Positions 1 to 10,762 are shown, counted from the first letter of the stretch. The stretch is 64,000 nt of DNA from Herbiconiux moechotypicola (GCF_024979255.1 NZ_JANLCN010000001.1:310001-374000); one strand, 5' to 3'. Numbers and translations: made by a program. The notes: generated by a model not told the origin, from the letters alone.

Positions 1-1
1 C

Positions 2-565
2 CGGATCGTCGGCACGGTGACTCGTGAGTGCGAGCGGCTCGGCATCGCGGTGCCCGTGCTCGCCTTCGAACCGGGGCGGGCCGTCATCGGCCCGTCGGGG
101 ACCGCGCTCTACGAGGTGGGCACCGTGAAAGACGTCTTGGTGGGCGTTCCCGGAGGGGCGGACGGCACCGAGTCGGGGTCGGTCGACTTCGTGCGGCGCT
201 ACGTGAGCGTCGACGGCGGGATGAGCGACAACGCGCGCCCCGCGCTCTACGGCGCCGACTATTCGGTGCGCCTGGCGAGCCGCTCGTCGGCGGCCGATCC
301 CGCGCTCGTGCGCGTGGCGGGCAAGCACTGCGAGAGCGGCGACATCGTCGTGTACGCCGACTACCTGCCGGGCGACGTGACCCCGGGAGACCTGCTCGCG
401 GTGCCGGCGACCGGCGCCTACTGCTGGTCGCTGTCGTCGAACTACAACTACGTCGGCCGCCCGGCGGTCGTGGCCGTGCGGGAGGGCACCTCGCACGTGC
501 TCATCCGCCGCGAGACCGAGGCCGACCTGCTCGCCCGCGACGCCGCGTTCGGAGGAGACCGATGA
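2..565 (+). CDS. lysA: diaminopimelate decarboxylase, C-terminal part (5' end outside window)
   Basis: The last step of lysine synthesis: PLP-dependent decarboxylation of meso-diaminopimelate. About 187 codons are visible and the reading frame is open to the window edge, so the gene is cut by the window and not broken. Family motifs seen are EPGRAVIGPSG, YEVGTVKDV and CESGD (bases 329-343); in this family the Cys and Glu of that last motif complete the active site of the partner subunit in the dimer. The barrel domain with the PLP lysine lies upstream of base 1. The stop overlaps the hom start as ATGA, which implies co-transcription and translational coupling with the threonine genes. Confidence 0.95.
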   Translation, partial: RIVGTVTRECERLGIAVPVLAFEPGRAVIGPSGTALYEVGTVKDVLVGVPGGADGTESGSVDFVRRYVSVDGGMSDNARPALYGADYSVRLASRSSAADPALVRVAGKHCESGDIVVYADYLPGDVTPGDLLAVPATGAYCWSLSSNYNYVGRPAVVAVREGTSHVLIRRETEADLLARDAAFGGDR

Positions 566-1899
566 TCGAGTACCGCAACCTCAGGATCGCCCTGCTCGGC
601 GCGGGATCGGTGGGCTCACAGGTGGCCCGCCTGCTGCTCGAGCACGGCGACGAGCTCGCCGCCCGCGTGGGGGCCGGGCTCGAGCTGATCGGCGTGGCCG
701 TGCGCGACGTCGACGCCCCGCGCGACACCGCCATCCCGAAGCACCTGCTCACCACCGACGCCGTCACCCTCATCCAGTCGGCCGACATCGTGATCGAGCT
801 GATGGGCGGCATCCAGCCCGCGCGCGACTACATCACGCTGGCCATCAACTCCGGCGCCGACGTCGTCACCGGCAACAAAGCGCTCCTGGCCACCCACGGC
901 CCCGAACTGTTCGCGCTCGCCGACCAGGTCGGCGCCCAGCTCTACTACGAGGCCGCCGCCGGTGGCGCCATCCCGATCATCCGGCCCCTGCGCGACTCGC
1001 TCGCCGGCGACCGGGTGAACCGGGTGATGGGCATCGTCAACGGCACCACGAACTTCATCCTCGACCGGATGGACGTGGAGGGCGACTCGTTCGAGAACGC
1101 CCTCGCCGTCGCCACCCGTCTCGGCTACGCGGAGGCAGACCCCACCGCCGACGTCGGGGGCTTCGACGCCGCGCAGAAGGCCGCCATCCTCGCCAGTCTC
1201 GCCTTCCACACGGCCGTTCCCGTGGAGGCGGTGCATCGCGAGGGCATGACGACGGTCACGGCGAAGCAGGTGGAGGCCGCCGCGAAGGCCGGCTTCGTGG
1301 TGAAGCTGCTGGCCATCTGCGAGCGGCTGGTCGACCCGGCCACCGGGGTGGAGGGCGTCGTCGCCCGCGTGCATCCCGCCCTCATCAGCCGCCGCCATCC
1401 GCTGGCCGCGGTGCACGACGCCAAGAACGCGGTGTTCGTGCAGGCCGAGGCGGCCGGCGACCTCATGTTCTACGGCGCGGGCGCGGGCGGCACCGAGACC
1501 GCCTCCGCCGTGCTCGGCGACCTCGTCTCGGCCGCCCGGCGGCACGTCGCGGGTGGACCGGGCGTGGGCGAGTCCACCCACGCCAACCTGCCGGTGCTCG
1601 GCATCGGCGCGGTCACCACCCGGTACCAGCTCACGCTCGTCGTCACCGATCGGCCCGGTGTACTCGCGCAGATCGCCGGGCTGTTCAGCGAACACGGCGT
1701 GTCGGTGGAGGCCGTGCAGCAGACCGTGGCGGCCGCCACCCCCGGTGAACCGGAGGGCGAACCGCTCACCGCTACCCTTGTCATTGTCACGCACGAAGCC
1801 ACCGATGCCGCCCTGGCGGCCACGGTGGCGGCTGTCGCCTCGAACGAGTCCGTCGTGAGAGTCGAATCAGTCCTACGAGTTGAAGGAGACACGCCCTAG
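562..1899 (+). CDS. hom: homoserine dehydrogenase
   Basis: Reduces aspartate semialdehyde to homoserine with NAD(P)H, the branch point to threonine and methionine. The 445-residue product begins with a Rossmann motif (GAGSVG, residues 12-17), carries the conserved VTGNKALLATHG segment and a dimer/substrate domain with MGIVNGTTNFIL. It ends in an ACT domain (from about residue 355, YQLTLVVTDRPGVLAQIAG), the usual site of threonine feedback control in Gram-positive enzymes. ATG at 562 is chosen because GGAGGAG lies just upstream and the start overlaps the lysA stop. Its TAG shares one base with the thrC GTG start. Confidence 0.97.
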   Translation: MIEYRNLRIALLGAGSVGSQVARLLLEHGDELAARVGAGLELIGVAVRDVDAPRDTAIPKHLLTTDAVTLIQSADIVIELMGGIQPARDYITLAINSGADVVTGNKALLATHGPELFALADQVGAQLYYEAAAGGAIPIIRPLRDSLAGDRVNRVMGIVNGTTNFILDRMDVEGDSFENALAVATRLGYAEADPTADVGGFDAAQKAAILASLAFHTAVPVEAVHREGMTTVTAKQVEAAAKAGFVVKLLAICERLVDPATGVEGVVARVHPALISRRHPLAAVHDAKNAVFVQAEAAGDLMFYGAGAGGTETASAVLGDLVSAARRHVAGGPGVGESTHANLPVLGIGAVTTRYQLTLVVTDRPGVLAQIAGLFSEHGVSVEAVQQTVAAATPGEPEGEPLTATLVIVTHEATDAALAATVAAVASNESVVRVESVLRVEGDTP

Positions 1900-3005
1900 T
1901 GGCCGACACCACCCCCCGCATCCCGTCCCGCCAGTGGCGCGGCGTGCTCACCGAGTACGCCGATCGCCTGGGCATCACCGAGGCCACCCCCGTGGTGACG
2001 CTCGGCGAGGGTGGCACTCCGCTCATCCCGGCTCCCGCACTCTCCGCCCGCACGGGTGCGAAGGTGTACGTGAAGTTCGAGGGCATGAACCCCACGGGCT
2101 CCTTCAAAGACCGCGGCATGACCATGGCCATCTCCAAGGCCGTCGAGCACGGCGCGAAGGCCGTCATCTGCGCCTCCACCGGCAACACCTCGGCCTCGGC
2201 CGCGGCCTACGCCACCCACGCGGGCATCACCGCGGCCGTGCTCGTGCCCGAGGGCAAGATCGCGATGGGCAAGCTCAGCCAGGCCATCGCGCACAACGCC
2301 CAGCTCATCCAGGTGCAGGGCAACTTCGACGACTGCCTCGACCTCGCGCGCGACCTCGCGGAGAACTACCCGGTGCACCTGGTGAACTCGGTCAACCCCG
2401 ACCGCATCGCCGGCCAGAAGACCGCCGCCTACGAGGTGGTCGAGGTGCTTCAGGATGCGCCCGACTTCCACCTGCTGCCGGTGGGCAACGCGGGCAACTA
2501 CACCGCGTACTCGCGGGGCTACACCGAAGAGCTCGAGCGCGGCGTGACCACCAAGCTGCCCCGCATGTTCGGCTTCCAGGCCGAGGGCAGCGCCCCGATC
2601 GTGCTCGGCCACCCGGTCGCCCACCCCGAGACGGTCGCCAGCGCCATCCGCATCGGCAACCCCGCGTCGTGGGAGCTCGCCCTCGCCGCGCGCGAGGCCA
2701 CCGACGGCTACTTCGGCGCCATCAGCGACGACGACATCCTCGCCGCCCACCGCATCCTCTCCGCCGAGGTCGGCGTGTTCGTGGAGCCCGCCTCGGCCAT
2801 CGGCGTGGCCGGTCTGCTGCAGCGCAGCGAGGCGGGGGTCATCCCGGCCGGCGCCACGGTCGTGATCACGGTCACCGGTCACGGCCTGAAAGACCCGCAG
2901 TGGGCGCTCCGTTCGGAGGACGGCTCCGAGGTCAAGCCCACCGTCGTGCCCGTCGACTCGGCCGAGATCGCCGGCGTGCTGGGCCTCGTGCGGGCCACCT
3001 CGTGA
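1899..3005 (+). CDS. thrC: threonine synthase
   Basis: PLP enzyme turning O-phosphohomoserine into threonine. The 368-residue protein shows the PLP-lysine motif TGSFKDRGM (Lys70), the STGNTSASAAAYA phosphate-binding segment and a VGNAGNYTAY loop, matching the short, bacterial class of threonine synthase. GTG at 1899 is preceded by GAAGGAGAC and overlaps the hom stop by one base. Followed immediately by thrB with another start/stop overlap, so hom-thrC-thrB form one translationally coupled unit. Confidence 0.97.
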   Translation: MADTTPRIPSRQWRGVLTEYADRLGITEATPVVTLGEGGTPLIPAPALSARTGAKVYVKFEGMNPTGSFKDRGMTMAISKAVEHGAKAVICASTGNTSASAAAYATHAGITAAVLVPEGKIAMGKLSQAIAHNAQLIQVQGNFDDCLDLARDLAENYPVHLVNSVNPDRIAGQKTAAYEVVEVLQDAPDFHLLPVGNAGNYTAYSRGYTEELERGVTTKLPRMFGFQAEGSAPIVLGHPVAHPETVASAIRIGNPASWELALAAREATDGYFGAISDDDILAAHRILSAEVGVFVEPASAIGVAGLLQRSEAGVIPAGATVVITVTGHGLKDPQWALRSEDGSEVKPTVVPVDSAEIAGVLGLVRATS

Positions 3006-3949
3006 GCGCGCTCGACCCCCGGCTGGCCGGCCGCACGGTCACCGTGCGCGTGCCCGCCACCACCGCGAACCTCGGCCCAGGATTCGACACCCTCGGCCTC
3101 GCGCTGGCCCTCTACGACGAGCTCACCGTCTCGGTGCGCGACGAGCCGGGCGCCTTCGTCGACGTGAACGGCGTGGGCGCCGGCGAGGTGCCCACCGACG
3201 AGTCGAACCTCGTCGTGCGCTCCATCGCGCACACCTTCGCGGCCTACGGGCAGGAGCTGCCGGGCCTGCACCTCGTGGCGCGCAACGTCATCCCGCACGG
3301 CCGGGGCCTCGGTTCCTCGGGCGCGGCGATCGTCTCGGGCATCATGGCCGCCAAGGGGCTGCTCGAGGGCATCGTCGAGATCGACTCGCTGGGCCTGCTT
3401 GCCCGCGCGACCGAGCTCGAGGGCCACCCCGACAACGTGGCCCCCGCGCTGTTCGGCGGTCTCACCATCGCGTGGGTGACGCCGGAGGGCCCGCAGTTCA
3501 AGAAACTCATCGTGCATCGCGGGGTCTCGCCCCTCGTGCTCGTGCCGCAGGAGACCATGTCGACCGCGCTCGCGCGGAGCCTGCAGCCCGAATCGGTGCC
3601 GCACGCCGACGCCATCTTCAACGTCTCGCGCTCCACGCTGCTCATCGCCGCCCTCATCCAGAGCCCCGAGCTGCTGCTCGCCGCCACGGAGGACAAGCTG
3701 CACCAGAGCTACCGGGCGAGCGCGATGCCCGAGACCGACCGGCTCATCGGCGAGCTCCGCGCCGCGGGCTTCCCGGCCGTGGTGTCGGGTGCCGGCCCGA
3801 GCATCCTGGTGCTCTGCAGCGACCCGGGTCAACGCCTGGAGGCGGTCGATCTCGTGGCCTCGCGGTCCGCCACGCCCTGGCAGTCGCTCGTTCTGGCCGT
3901 CGACTTCAAAGGTGCTACAGTGGTGCTGCACCCGGACGAAGTCGAGTAG
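3002..3949 (+). CDS. thrB: homoserine kinase
   Basis: GHMP-family kinase that phosphorylates homoserine to feed ThrC. The product has 315 residues. The N-terminal VPATTANLGPGFDTLGLAL and the ATP-binding loop HGRGLGSSGAA (about residues 99-109) are diagnostic, and ELEGHPDNVAPALFGG and VVSGAGPSILVLC are the later family motifs. GTG at 3002 overlaps the thrC stop (GTGA). Last gene of the threonine operon; a 172-base gap follows before rho. Confidence 0.96.
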   Translation: MSALDPRLAGRTVTVRVPATTANLGPGFDTLGLALALYDELTVSVRDEPGAFVDVNGVGAGEVPTDESNLVVRSIAHTFAAYGQELPGLHLVARNVIPHGRGLGSSGAAIVSGIMAAKGLLEGIVEIDSLGLLARATELEGHPDNVAPALFGGLTIAWVTPEGPQFKKLIVHRGVSPLVLVPQETMSTALARSLQPESVPHADAIFNVSRSTLLIAALIQSPELLLAATEDKLHQSYRASAMPETDRLIGELRAAGFPAVVSGAGPSILVLCSDPGQRLEAVDLVASRSATPWQSLVLAVDFKGATVVLHPDEVE

Positions 3950-4121
3950 CCTTCAGGCTCGCGAAATCCCGTCCCGGTCGCATTTTCCTCAACTCATTCC
4001 TGCCGCGTGCAGAGCTGTGACACCACGTATCCGTGCAAGTCGCGCATCCGTGCACAGACCGCCCGTAGCCGGTTCTCTGTCTGGCTCTCTCTAGCCGGCA
4101 GGGGAAGGACACCACTCTCCC
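3916..4121 (+). promoter_or_regulatory. probable promoter and leader region of rho
   Basis: The 172 bases between thrB and rho are visibly less GC-rich than the flanking genes and hold no ORF with coding character. A TACAGT box (3916-3921) inside the end of thrB resembles an actinobacterial -10, and a second possibility lies further down near 4029. A long untranslated leader is common for rho genes, which often autoregulate; that is inference here. A ribosome binding site GGGGAAGG sits at about 4101-4108, before GTG 4122. Confidence 0.35.
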
Positions 4122-6241
4122 GTGACTGACGTCAACACCCGCGCCGATCTCACCGGCCTCAAGGTCTCCGAGCTCCAGGCGATCGCCGCCTCGCTCGGCA
4201 TGTCCGGCGCGTCCAAGCTCCGCAAGGGAGCACTCATCGAGGCCATCCAGGCCGTTCAGGACGGCCAGGAGCTCCCGGCCGACACCCCCATCGTGATCGA
4301 GGCGCCCGCCGAGGCGGAACCCGTAGCCGACGAGGCGCCGGTCGTCGAGGCCGCACCGGCCGAGGCCGCCCCCGCCGCGCCGGTCGCCGAGCAGGCGGCG
4401 TTCGAGCTCGAGACGCCCGCCGACGGGCCGATCGTGCCCGACGAGCTGCTGCGCAGCGCCTCCACCGCTCCCGCCGCCGCACCTCGCGAGCAGATCGTGA
4501 TCGAGCTGCCCGAGGGCCCCGTCACCCCGCGTCGCCGCGGCTCGCGCCGGGTCACCTCGGTCGACGGCGGCTACGCCATCGAGCGGGCCGGCACGGCCCG
4601 GGTCTCCGCGGGCGGCCACGTCAACACCGACGACCGGTCGCTCGAGTCGCTCGTCCCCGCCGCCGAGCAGCAGCCGGCCGAGCTGACCGCCGAGTCGACG
4701 CCCGCTGCCGAGCCGTCGGCCGAGCAGCCCGCCGAGGAGGGTCAGCGCGAGGGCCGCAGCCGCAACCGCCGCGGCCGTGGCCGTGGTGCGAACAAAGACC
4801 AGGCGCAGGACGGCTCGTCGGAGCAGGGCAAAACGGATGCGGGCAAGGGCCAGAACGGCAACGGCAACGGCGCCCCGCAGTCCCAGAACGCCGAGCAGGA
4901 CGACCGCCAGCCCGCCGCCGGCCGCGGCCAGCAGGCGCAGAACGGCCAGCAGTCTCAGAACGGTCCGCAGGCCGAGCAGGGCGAGCGCTCCGAGCGCGGC
5001 GCGCGCAGCCGCTACCGCGACCGCAAGCGCCGTGGCCAGGGCAGCGGCGACGACGTCGAGCCCGAGATCTCCGAAGACGACGTGCTTCTCCCCGTCGCGG
5101 GCATCCTCGACATCCTCGACAACTACGCCTTCGTGCGCACCAGCGGCTACCTCCCCGGCAACAGCGACGTCTACGTGTCGCTCGGTCAGGTGAAGAAGTA
5201 CAACCTGCGCAAGGGCGACGCGGTGGTCGGCTCCATCCGCCAGCCGCGCGAGGGCGACCAGAACGGCCGCCAGAAGTACAACGCCATCGTGCGCATCGAG
5301 TCGATCAACGGCCTGCCCGTCGACGAGGCGCAGAACCGCGTGGAGTTCGGCAAGCTCACCCCGCTCTACCCCCAGGAGCGCCTGCGGCTCGAGACCGAGC
5401 CCGCCAAGCTCACGCAGCGCATCATCGACCTGGTCGCCCCCATCGGCAAGGGCCAGCGCGGTCTCATCGTGGCGCCGCCGAAGGCCGGCAAGACGATCGT
5501 GCTGCAGCAGATCGCGAACGCCATCTCGACCAACAATCCCGAGGTGCACCTCATGGTGGTGCTGGTCGACGAGCGGCCCGAAGAGGTCACCGACATGCAG
5601 CGCACCGTGCGCGGCGAGGTCATCGCCTCCACCTTCGACCGTCCCGCCGAAGACCACACCACGGTCGCCGAGCTCGCCATCGAGCGCGCCAAGCGGCTGG
5701 TGGAGCTCGGCCACGACGTTGTCGTGCTGCTCGACTCCATCACCCGCCTCGGCCGCGCCTACAACCTGGCGTCGCCCGCTTCTGGCCGCATCCTCTCGGG
5801 TGGTGTCGACGCCTCGGCGCTCTACCCGCCCAAGCGCTTCTTCGGCGCCGCGCGCAACATCGAGAACGGTGGCTCGCTCACCATCCTCGCCACCGCGCTG
5901 GTGGAGACCGGCTCGAAGATGGACGAGGTGATCTTCGAGGAGTTCAAGGGAACCGGCAACTCGGAGCTGCGTCTCTCGCGCCAGCTCGCCGACAAGCGCA
6001 TCTTCCCCGCGGTCGACGTGAACGCCTCGTCGACCCGTCGCGAAGAGCTGCTCATGGGCGCCGACGAGACCAAGATCACCTGGAAGCTGCGCCGCGCCCT
6101 CGCCGGTGTCGACCAGCAGCAGGCGCTCGAGATCGTGCTCTCCCGCCTCAAGGAGACCTCGTCGAACGTCGAGTTCCTCATGCAGGTGCAGAAGTCGATG
6201 CCCACCCCGGCGAGCGGCAACGGGCACCACAAGGGGGAGTG

Positions 6242-6242
<1 letters not shown>
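4122..6242 (+). CDS. rho: transcription termination factor Rho, with long N-terminal insertion
   Basis: Hexameric RNA-dependent ATPase ending transcription. The product has 706 residues, against about 420 in E. coli. The N-terminal Rho_N domain (residues 8-45, [12 protein letters not shown]) is followed by roughly 270 residues rich in Ala/Glu/Pro, then Arg-rich ([13 protein letters not shown]) and Gln/Asn-rich tracts. The RNA-binding fold ([13 protein letters not shown], near residue 342) and the ATPase core with Walker A APPKAGKT (451-458) and Walker [11 protein letters not shown] follow. Such inserts are typical of actinobacterial Rho and add RNA contacts. GTG start; the stop TGA overlaps the prfA start. 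Confidence 0.97.
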
Positions 6243-7321
<1,079 letters not shown>

Positions 7322-7326
7322 GCCGC

Positions 7327-8217
7327 ATGACCATCGCCGACACCACGGAGCGCCCGGTCACGGTGCGCACGCTGTTCCAGCGCTCGGTCGAGATCCTCGC
7401 CACGAGCGGCATCGCCGACCCCCAGGTCGACGCGGAGCTGCTCATCGGGCATGTGCTCGGCGCCTCACGCGGTCGCGTGCAGGCCATGACGGTGACGGAT
7501 GCGGCGGTCGGCCCCGAAGACACGCTCGCCATCGTGGAGGCGGTCGAGCGCCGTGCCGCGCGGGAGCCGCTGCAGCACATCACGGGCGTGGCCTGGTTCC
7601 GCTCGCTCGAGCTCTCGGTGGGTCCGGGCGTGTTCGTGCCACGCCCCGAGACCGAGTCGGTGGCCCAGCTCGCCATTGACGCCCTGCGCGCCGTCGTGCC
7701 CGCAGCGGGGTCGCCGCGCGCGGTCGACCTCGGCACGGGCAGCGGTGCGATCGCACTGTCGCTGGCGGTCGAGGTGCCCCACGCCGAGGTGTTCGCGGTC
7801 GAGAACTCGCCTCGCGCCTTCATCTGGGCCCGGGAGAACCATCGCCGTGTCGGCGCGGAGAACCTGCGGCTGGTGTTCCACGACCTCGCCGAGGCGCTGC
7901 CCGAACTCGACGGCACGGTCGACGTCGTGGTGTCGAACCCCCCGTACATTCCGCTCGGCGCCATCCCGCGCGATCCCGAGGTGCGCCTCTACGACCCCGA
8001 GCAGGCGCTCTACGGCGGCGACGACGGGCTCGTCGTGGTGCGGCAGGTCTCCGCCACCGCGCGGCGGTTGCTGCGGCCGGGCGGTGCGCTCGTGATCGAG
8101 CACGGCGACCTCCAGGGTCTGGGCATGCGCGAGCTGCTGGAGGCCGACGGCTGGCGTTCGGTGGCGACCCAGCGCGATCTCACCGGCCGCGACCGCGCCA
8201 CCACGGGCATCCGCTGA
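7327..8217 (+). CDS. prmC: peptide chain release factor N5-glutamine methyltransferase
   Basis: Methylates the GGQ glutamine of release factors. The 296-residue protein has an N-terminal helical release-factor-binding part, a SAM-binding loop (DLGTGSGAIALSLA) and the catalytic NPPY motif (about residues 204-207, SNPPYIPLG). Five bases after prfA, its substrate gene, in the widely conserved prfA-prmC order. Some start ambiguity exists, but ATG 7327 fits the tight spacing. Confidence 0.95.
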   Translation: MTIADTTERPVTVRTLFQRSVEILATSGIADPQVDAELLIGHVLGASRGRVQAMTVTDAAVGPEDTLAIVEAVERRAAREPLQHITGVAWFRSLELSVGPGVFVPRPETESVAQLAIDALRAVVPAAGSPRAVDLGTGSGAIALSLAVEVPHAEVFAVENSPRAFIWARENHRRVGAENLRLVFHDLAEALPELDGTVDVVVSNPPYIPLGAIPRDPEVRLYDPEQALYGGDDGLVVVRQVSATARRLLRPGGALVIEHGDLQGLGMRELLEADGWRSVATQRDLTGRDRATTGIR

Positions 8218-8280
8218 CCTCGTCTGAGCCGGCTCGCGCCGCGGCGGGGAGTCGCACAGGATGCGCCATCCGGTCACGAC

Positions 8281-8286
8281 TATCAT
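8281..8286 (+). promoter_or_regulatory. candidate -10 box before the TsaC-like gene
   Basis: TATCAT lies ten bases before ATG 8297. If used, transcription would begin only a few bases before that ATG, giving an almost leaderless mRNA and favouring 8297 over the in-frame upstream starts at 8261 and 8285, which would fall at or before the box. Confidence 0.4.
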
Positions 8287-8296
8287 GGTGGGCGAG

Positions 8297-8959
8297 ATGG
8301 CTGCCACGTACGACTGCTCCGTTCCGACGGAACTTCTGACCGGAACGCGACTCGCCCGGGCGGCACTGGCCAAGGGCGAGCTCGTCGTCATCCCCACCGA
8401 CACGGTCTACGGTGTCGCAGCCGACGCCTTCGACCCGCGCGCGGTGCAGCGTCTGCTCGACGCCAAGGGCCGCACCCGGCAGTCGCCCCCACCCGTGCTC
8501 ATCCCGGCCCTGGCCACGCTCGACGCGCTCGCCACCGAGATCCCGGATGCGGTGCGTCAGTTGGTCGCGCAGTTCTGGCCGGGCGGTCTCACCCTCATCC
8601 TCTGGGCTACACCGTCTCTCGTGTGGGACCTGGGGGAGACCCACGGCACCGTCGCCCTCCGCATGCCGAACGACCCGCTCGCCCTCGAGCTGCTCGCCGA
8701 CACCGGCCCGCTCGCCGTCTCGAGCGCCAATCTCACCGGGCAGCCGGCCGCCACGACCGCGGCCGAGGCGGCGGAGATGCTCGGCGACAGCGTGGCCGTC
8801 TACCTCGACGCGGGGGAGCGGTCGGCCACAGGCGCCTCCACCATCGTCGACGCCACCGGCGCCGACGGCCTGCTGCGCATCGTGCGGCACGGAGCGGTCT
8901 CCGAGGAGGCGATCCGCGGAGTCGTCGGCGAGCTTCTCGCGCCCGGAACCGACGTCTAG
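8297..8959 (+). CDS. tsaC: L-threonylcarbamoyladenylate synthase (TsaC/Sua5 family)
   Basis: Makes threonylcarbamoyl-AMP from threonine, bicarbonate and ATP for the t6A37 modification of ANN-decoding tRNAs. 220 residues, a single YrdC-like domain: the core KGELVVIPTDTVYGVAADA near residue 30, the RTRQSPPPVLIP loop, WPGGLTLIL, and SSANLTGQPAATTA. The Sua5 C-terminal extension is absent. Start at ATG 8297 by homology and by the -10 box; the frame is open back to ATG 8261. Position after prmC is the standard actinobacterial order. Confidence 0.93.
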   Translation: MAATYDCSVPTELLTGTRLARAALAKGELVVIPTDTVYGVAADAFDPRAVQRLLDAKGRTRQSPPPVLIPALATLDALATEIPDAVRQLVAQFWPGGLTLILWATPSLVWDLGETHGTVALRMPNDPLALELLADTGPLAVSSANLTGQPAATTAAEAAEMLGDSVAVYLDAGERSATGASTIVDATGADGLLRIVRHGAVSEEAIRGVVGELLAPGTDV

Positions 8960-8961
8960 CG

Positions 8962-10158
8962 ATGCGGTTCTATCTCCTCGTCGCGGTCATCTCGGGGGTC
9001 GTCACCCTCGGCCTCAGCTTCGTCATCTACCGCCTGAGCCACCGGTTCCGGCTCTACCCGAAGATCCGCGAGCGCGACGTGCACACCCGCCCGACGCCGC
9101 GGCTCGGCGGCATCGCCATGTTCCTGGGTGTCGTGATCGCCATCGCGGTCGCCTCGCAGATCAGCTGGTTCCGGCTCGTGTTCGCCGAGCCGGGCAAGGT
9201 GTGGGCCATCCTGGGCGCCGCGTTCATCATCGTGGCGATCGGCGTGGCCGACGACATCTGGGATCTCGACTGGCTCACCAAGCTCGCCGGTCAGATCATC
9301 GCGGCAGGGCTCCTGGCCTGGCAGGGCGTGCAGATCGTGTCGCTGCCCATCGGCGGTCTCACCATCGGTTCGAGCGGCATGTCGCTGGCCATCACGATCC
9401 TCGCGGTGGTGCTGGTGATGAACGCCATCAACTTCATAGACGGGCTCGACGGGCTCGTGGCGGGGGTCGCGCTCATCGCCAACGGCGTGTTCTTCGTCTA
9501 CTCCTATCTGCTCGCGCAGGACACCTCGCCCACCGACTACTTCAACCTCGCCTCGCTCATCACGGCCGTGCTCATCGGTGCCTGTGCGGGCTTCCTGCCC
9601 ATCAACTTCCACCCGGCGAAGCTCTTCATGGGCGACGCGGGCGCCCTGCTGGTGGGCCTGCTCATGGCCACGAGCGCCATCGCCGTCACGGGTCAGGTCG
9701 ACCCGGCTCAGCTCGGGCGGTCGCAACTGCTGCCGGCCTTCCTGCCGATCCTGCTCCCGTTCGCCATCCTGGTGGTGCCGCTGCTCGACTTCAGCCTCGC
9801 GGTGATCCGGCGGCTGCGGGCCGGCAAGAGCCCGTTCAGCGCCGATCGCAAGCACCTGCACCACCGCCTCCTCGACATGGGTCACAGCCACCTGCAGGCC
9901 GTGCTCATCTTCTACGCCTGGACGGCGGTCATCTCGATCGGCTGCCTGCTCTTCTTCGTGCTCGACCCCTACTGGCTCGCCTTCGTCTTCCTGGGCGTCG
10001 GCATCCTGGTCTGCACCGCCGTCACGCTGGCGCCGTTGAGCCCGCTGAAACGGCGCGAGATCAGGGCCCAGACCGCGGATGCGGGTACCCTCGAAGCCGA
10101 CCTGACCGCCGGTGACGATCCGCTCGACGCGGCCGCCGACGAACCCGAGGAGCGATAG
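8962..10158 (+). CDS. wecA: undecaprenyl-phosphate GlcNAc/sugar-1-phosphate transferase (MraY/WecA family)
   Basis: Polytopic membrane enzyme transferring a sugar-1-phosphate from a UDP-sugar to the lipid carrier, starting cell-wall glycan (in mycobacteria arabinogalactan linker) synthesis. The 398-residue protein has about eleven hydrophobic segments, an RDVHTRPTPRLGG loop, the metal/lipid-binding ADDIWDLDW, NFIDGLDGL, MGDAGALLVG and the HHRLLDMGHS motif characteristic of WecA-type enzymes. ATG 8962 follows the previous stop by two bases. The C-terminal tail (about 30 residues) is acidic and cytoplasmic. The exact sugar substrate cannot be read from sequence. Confidence 0.9.
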   Translation: MRFYLLVAVISGVVTLGLSFVIYRLSHRFRLYPKIRERDVHTRPTPRLGGIAMFLGVVIAIAVASQISWFRLVFAEPGKVWAILGAAFIIVAIGVADDIWDLDWLTKLAGQIIAAGLLAWQGVQIVSLPIGGLTIGSSGMSLAITILAVVLVMNAINFIDGLDGLVAGVALIANGVFFVYSYLLAQDTSPTDYFNLASLITAVLIGACAGFLPINFHPAKLFMGDAGALLVGLLMATSAIAVTGQVDPAQLGRSQLLPAFLPILLPFAILVVPLLDFSLAVIRRLRAGKSPFSADRKHLHHRLLDMGHSHLQAVLIFYAWTAVISIGCLLFFVLDPYWLAFVFLGVGILVCTAVTLAPLSPLKRREIRAQTADAGTLEADLTAGDDPLDAAADEPEER

Positions 10159-10162
10159 CACC

Positions 10163-10633
10163 GTGACCGATCCCGTCATCAAGGGAAACTACCCCACCCC
10201 CTCGTCGAACCGCGTGTTCGCGACCATCCTGCGCTGGGATGCCCTGCTCGCCGCGGCGATCGCCGTCGTGGGCGGAGTGATCGGCTTCGTGGCCGACGGC
10301 TGGACCGGCACGGTGAGCGCCCTCATCGGCACCGCCATGGTGCTGGTGTTCGCCGGGGTGACCGCGGCGAGCATCCTCATCGCCAACCGGTTCACGGCCT
10401 CTCCGCTCTACACGACGCTCTTCTTCGTGATCGTCCTGGGGTCGTGGATCGTGAAGTTCGTGCTGTTCATCGTGCTGGTCGTGCTGCTGCGCGGGCAGCC
10501 CTGGCTCAACGACCTCGCGCTGTTCCTCAGCATCGTCGCGGCGGTGCTCGGAACCCTCGTGGTCGACGTCGTCGTGGTCGCGCGCACCCGCCTGCCGTAC
10601 GTCTCCGACGTGCGGTTGCCCGGTTCGGAGTGA
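10163..10633 (+). CDS. AtpI-like small membrane protein
   Basis: 156 residues with four predicted membrane segments (roughly residues 28-46, 50-72, 82-106 and 115-138). It sits directly before atpB, where other actinobacteria carry an uncharacterised AtpI-like protein. AtpI proteins assist c-ring assembly or ion supply; a similar role here is inferred from position and topology only. GTG 10163 is chosen because it lies four bases after the previous stop; the frame extends upstream inside the wecA end. Confidence 0.7.
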   Translation: MTDPVIKGNYPTPSSNRVFATILRWDALLAAAIAVVGGVIGFVADGWTGTVSALIGTAMVLVFAGVTAASILIANRFTASPLYTTLFFVIVLGSWIVKFVLFIVLVVLLRGQPWLNDLALFLSIVAAVLGTLVVDVVVVARTRLPYVSDVRLPGSE

Positions 10634-10681
10634 GCCGCGTCGAGCGTCGCCGCCGATTGGTCAGACAGTGCTTTCCCTTGA

Positions 10682-10687
10682 TAGGGT
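10682..10687 (+). promoter_or_regulatory. candidate -10 of the atp operon promoter
   Basis: TAGGGT, with TTGGTC (10657-10662) 19 bases upstream as a possible -35, in the 170-base gap between the AtpI-like gene and atpB. It lies in a short palindrome CCCTTGATAGGG. This is the only obvious place for a promoter before the eight atp genes. Confidence 0.35.
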
Positions 10688-10762
10688 TGAGGTGCTCGTT
10701 CCGCGGCCGGCACCACACGGCGCGCTGTGATCCTGCACAATCCCACCCGTTCGTCGTCGCGA

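Noticed and set aside
3915-6230. 771-codon open frame on the minus strand opposite rho
   Set aside because: Mirrors rho codon periodicity; composition is Arg/Leu/Gly/His-rich without domains, and Rho is unambiguous on the plus strand.
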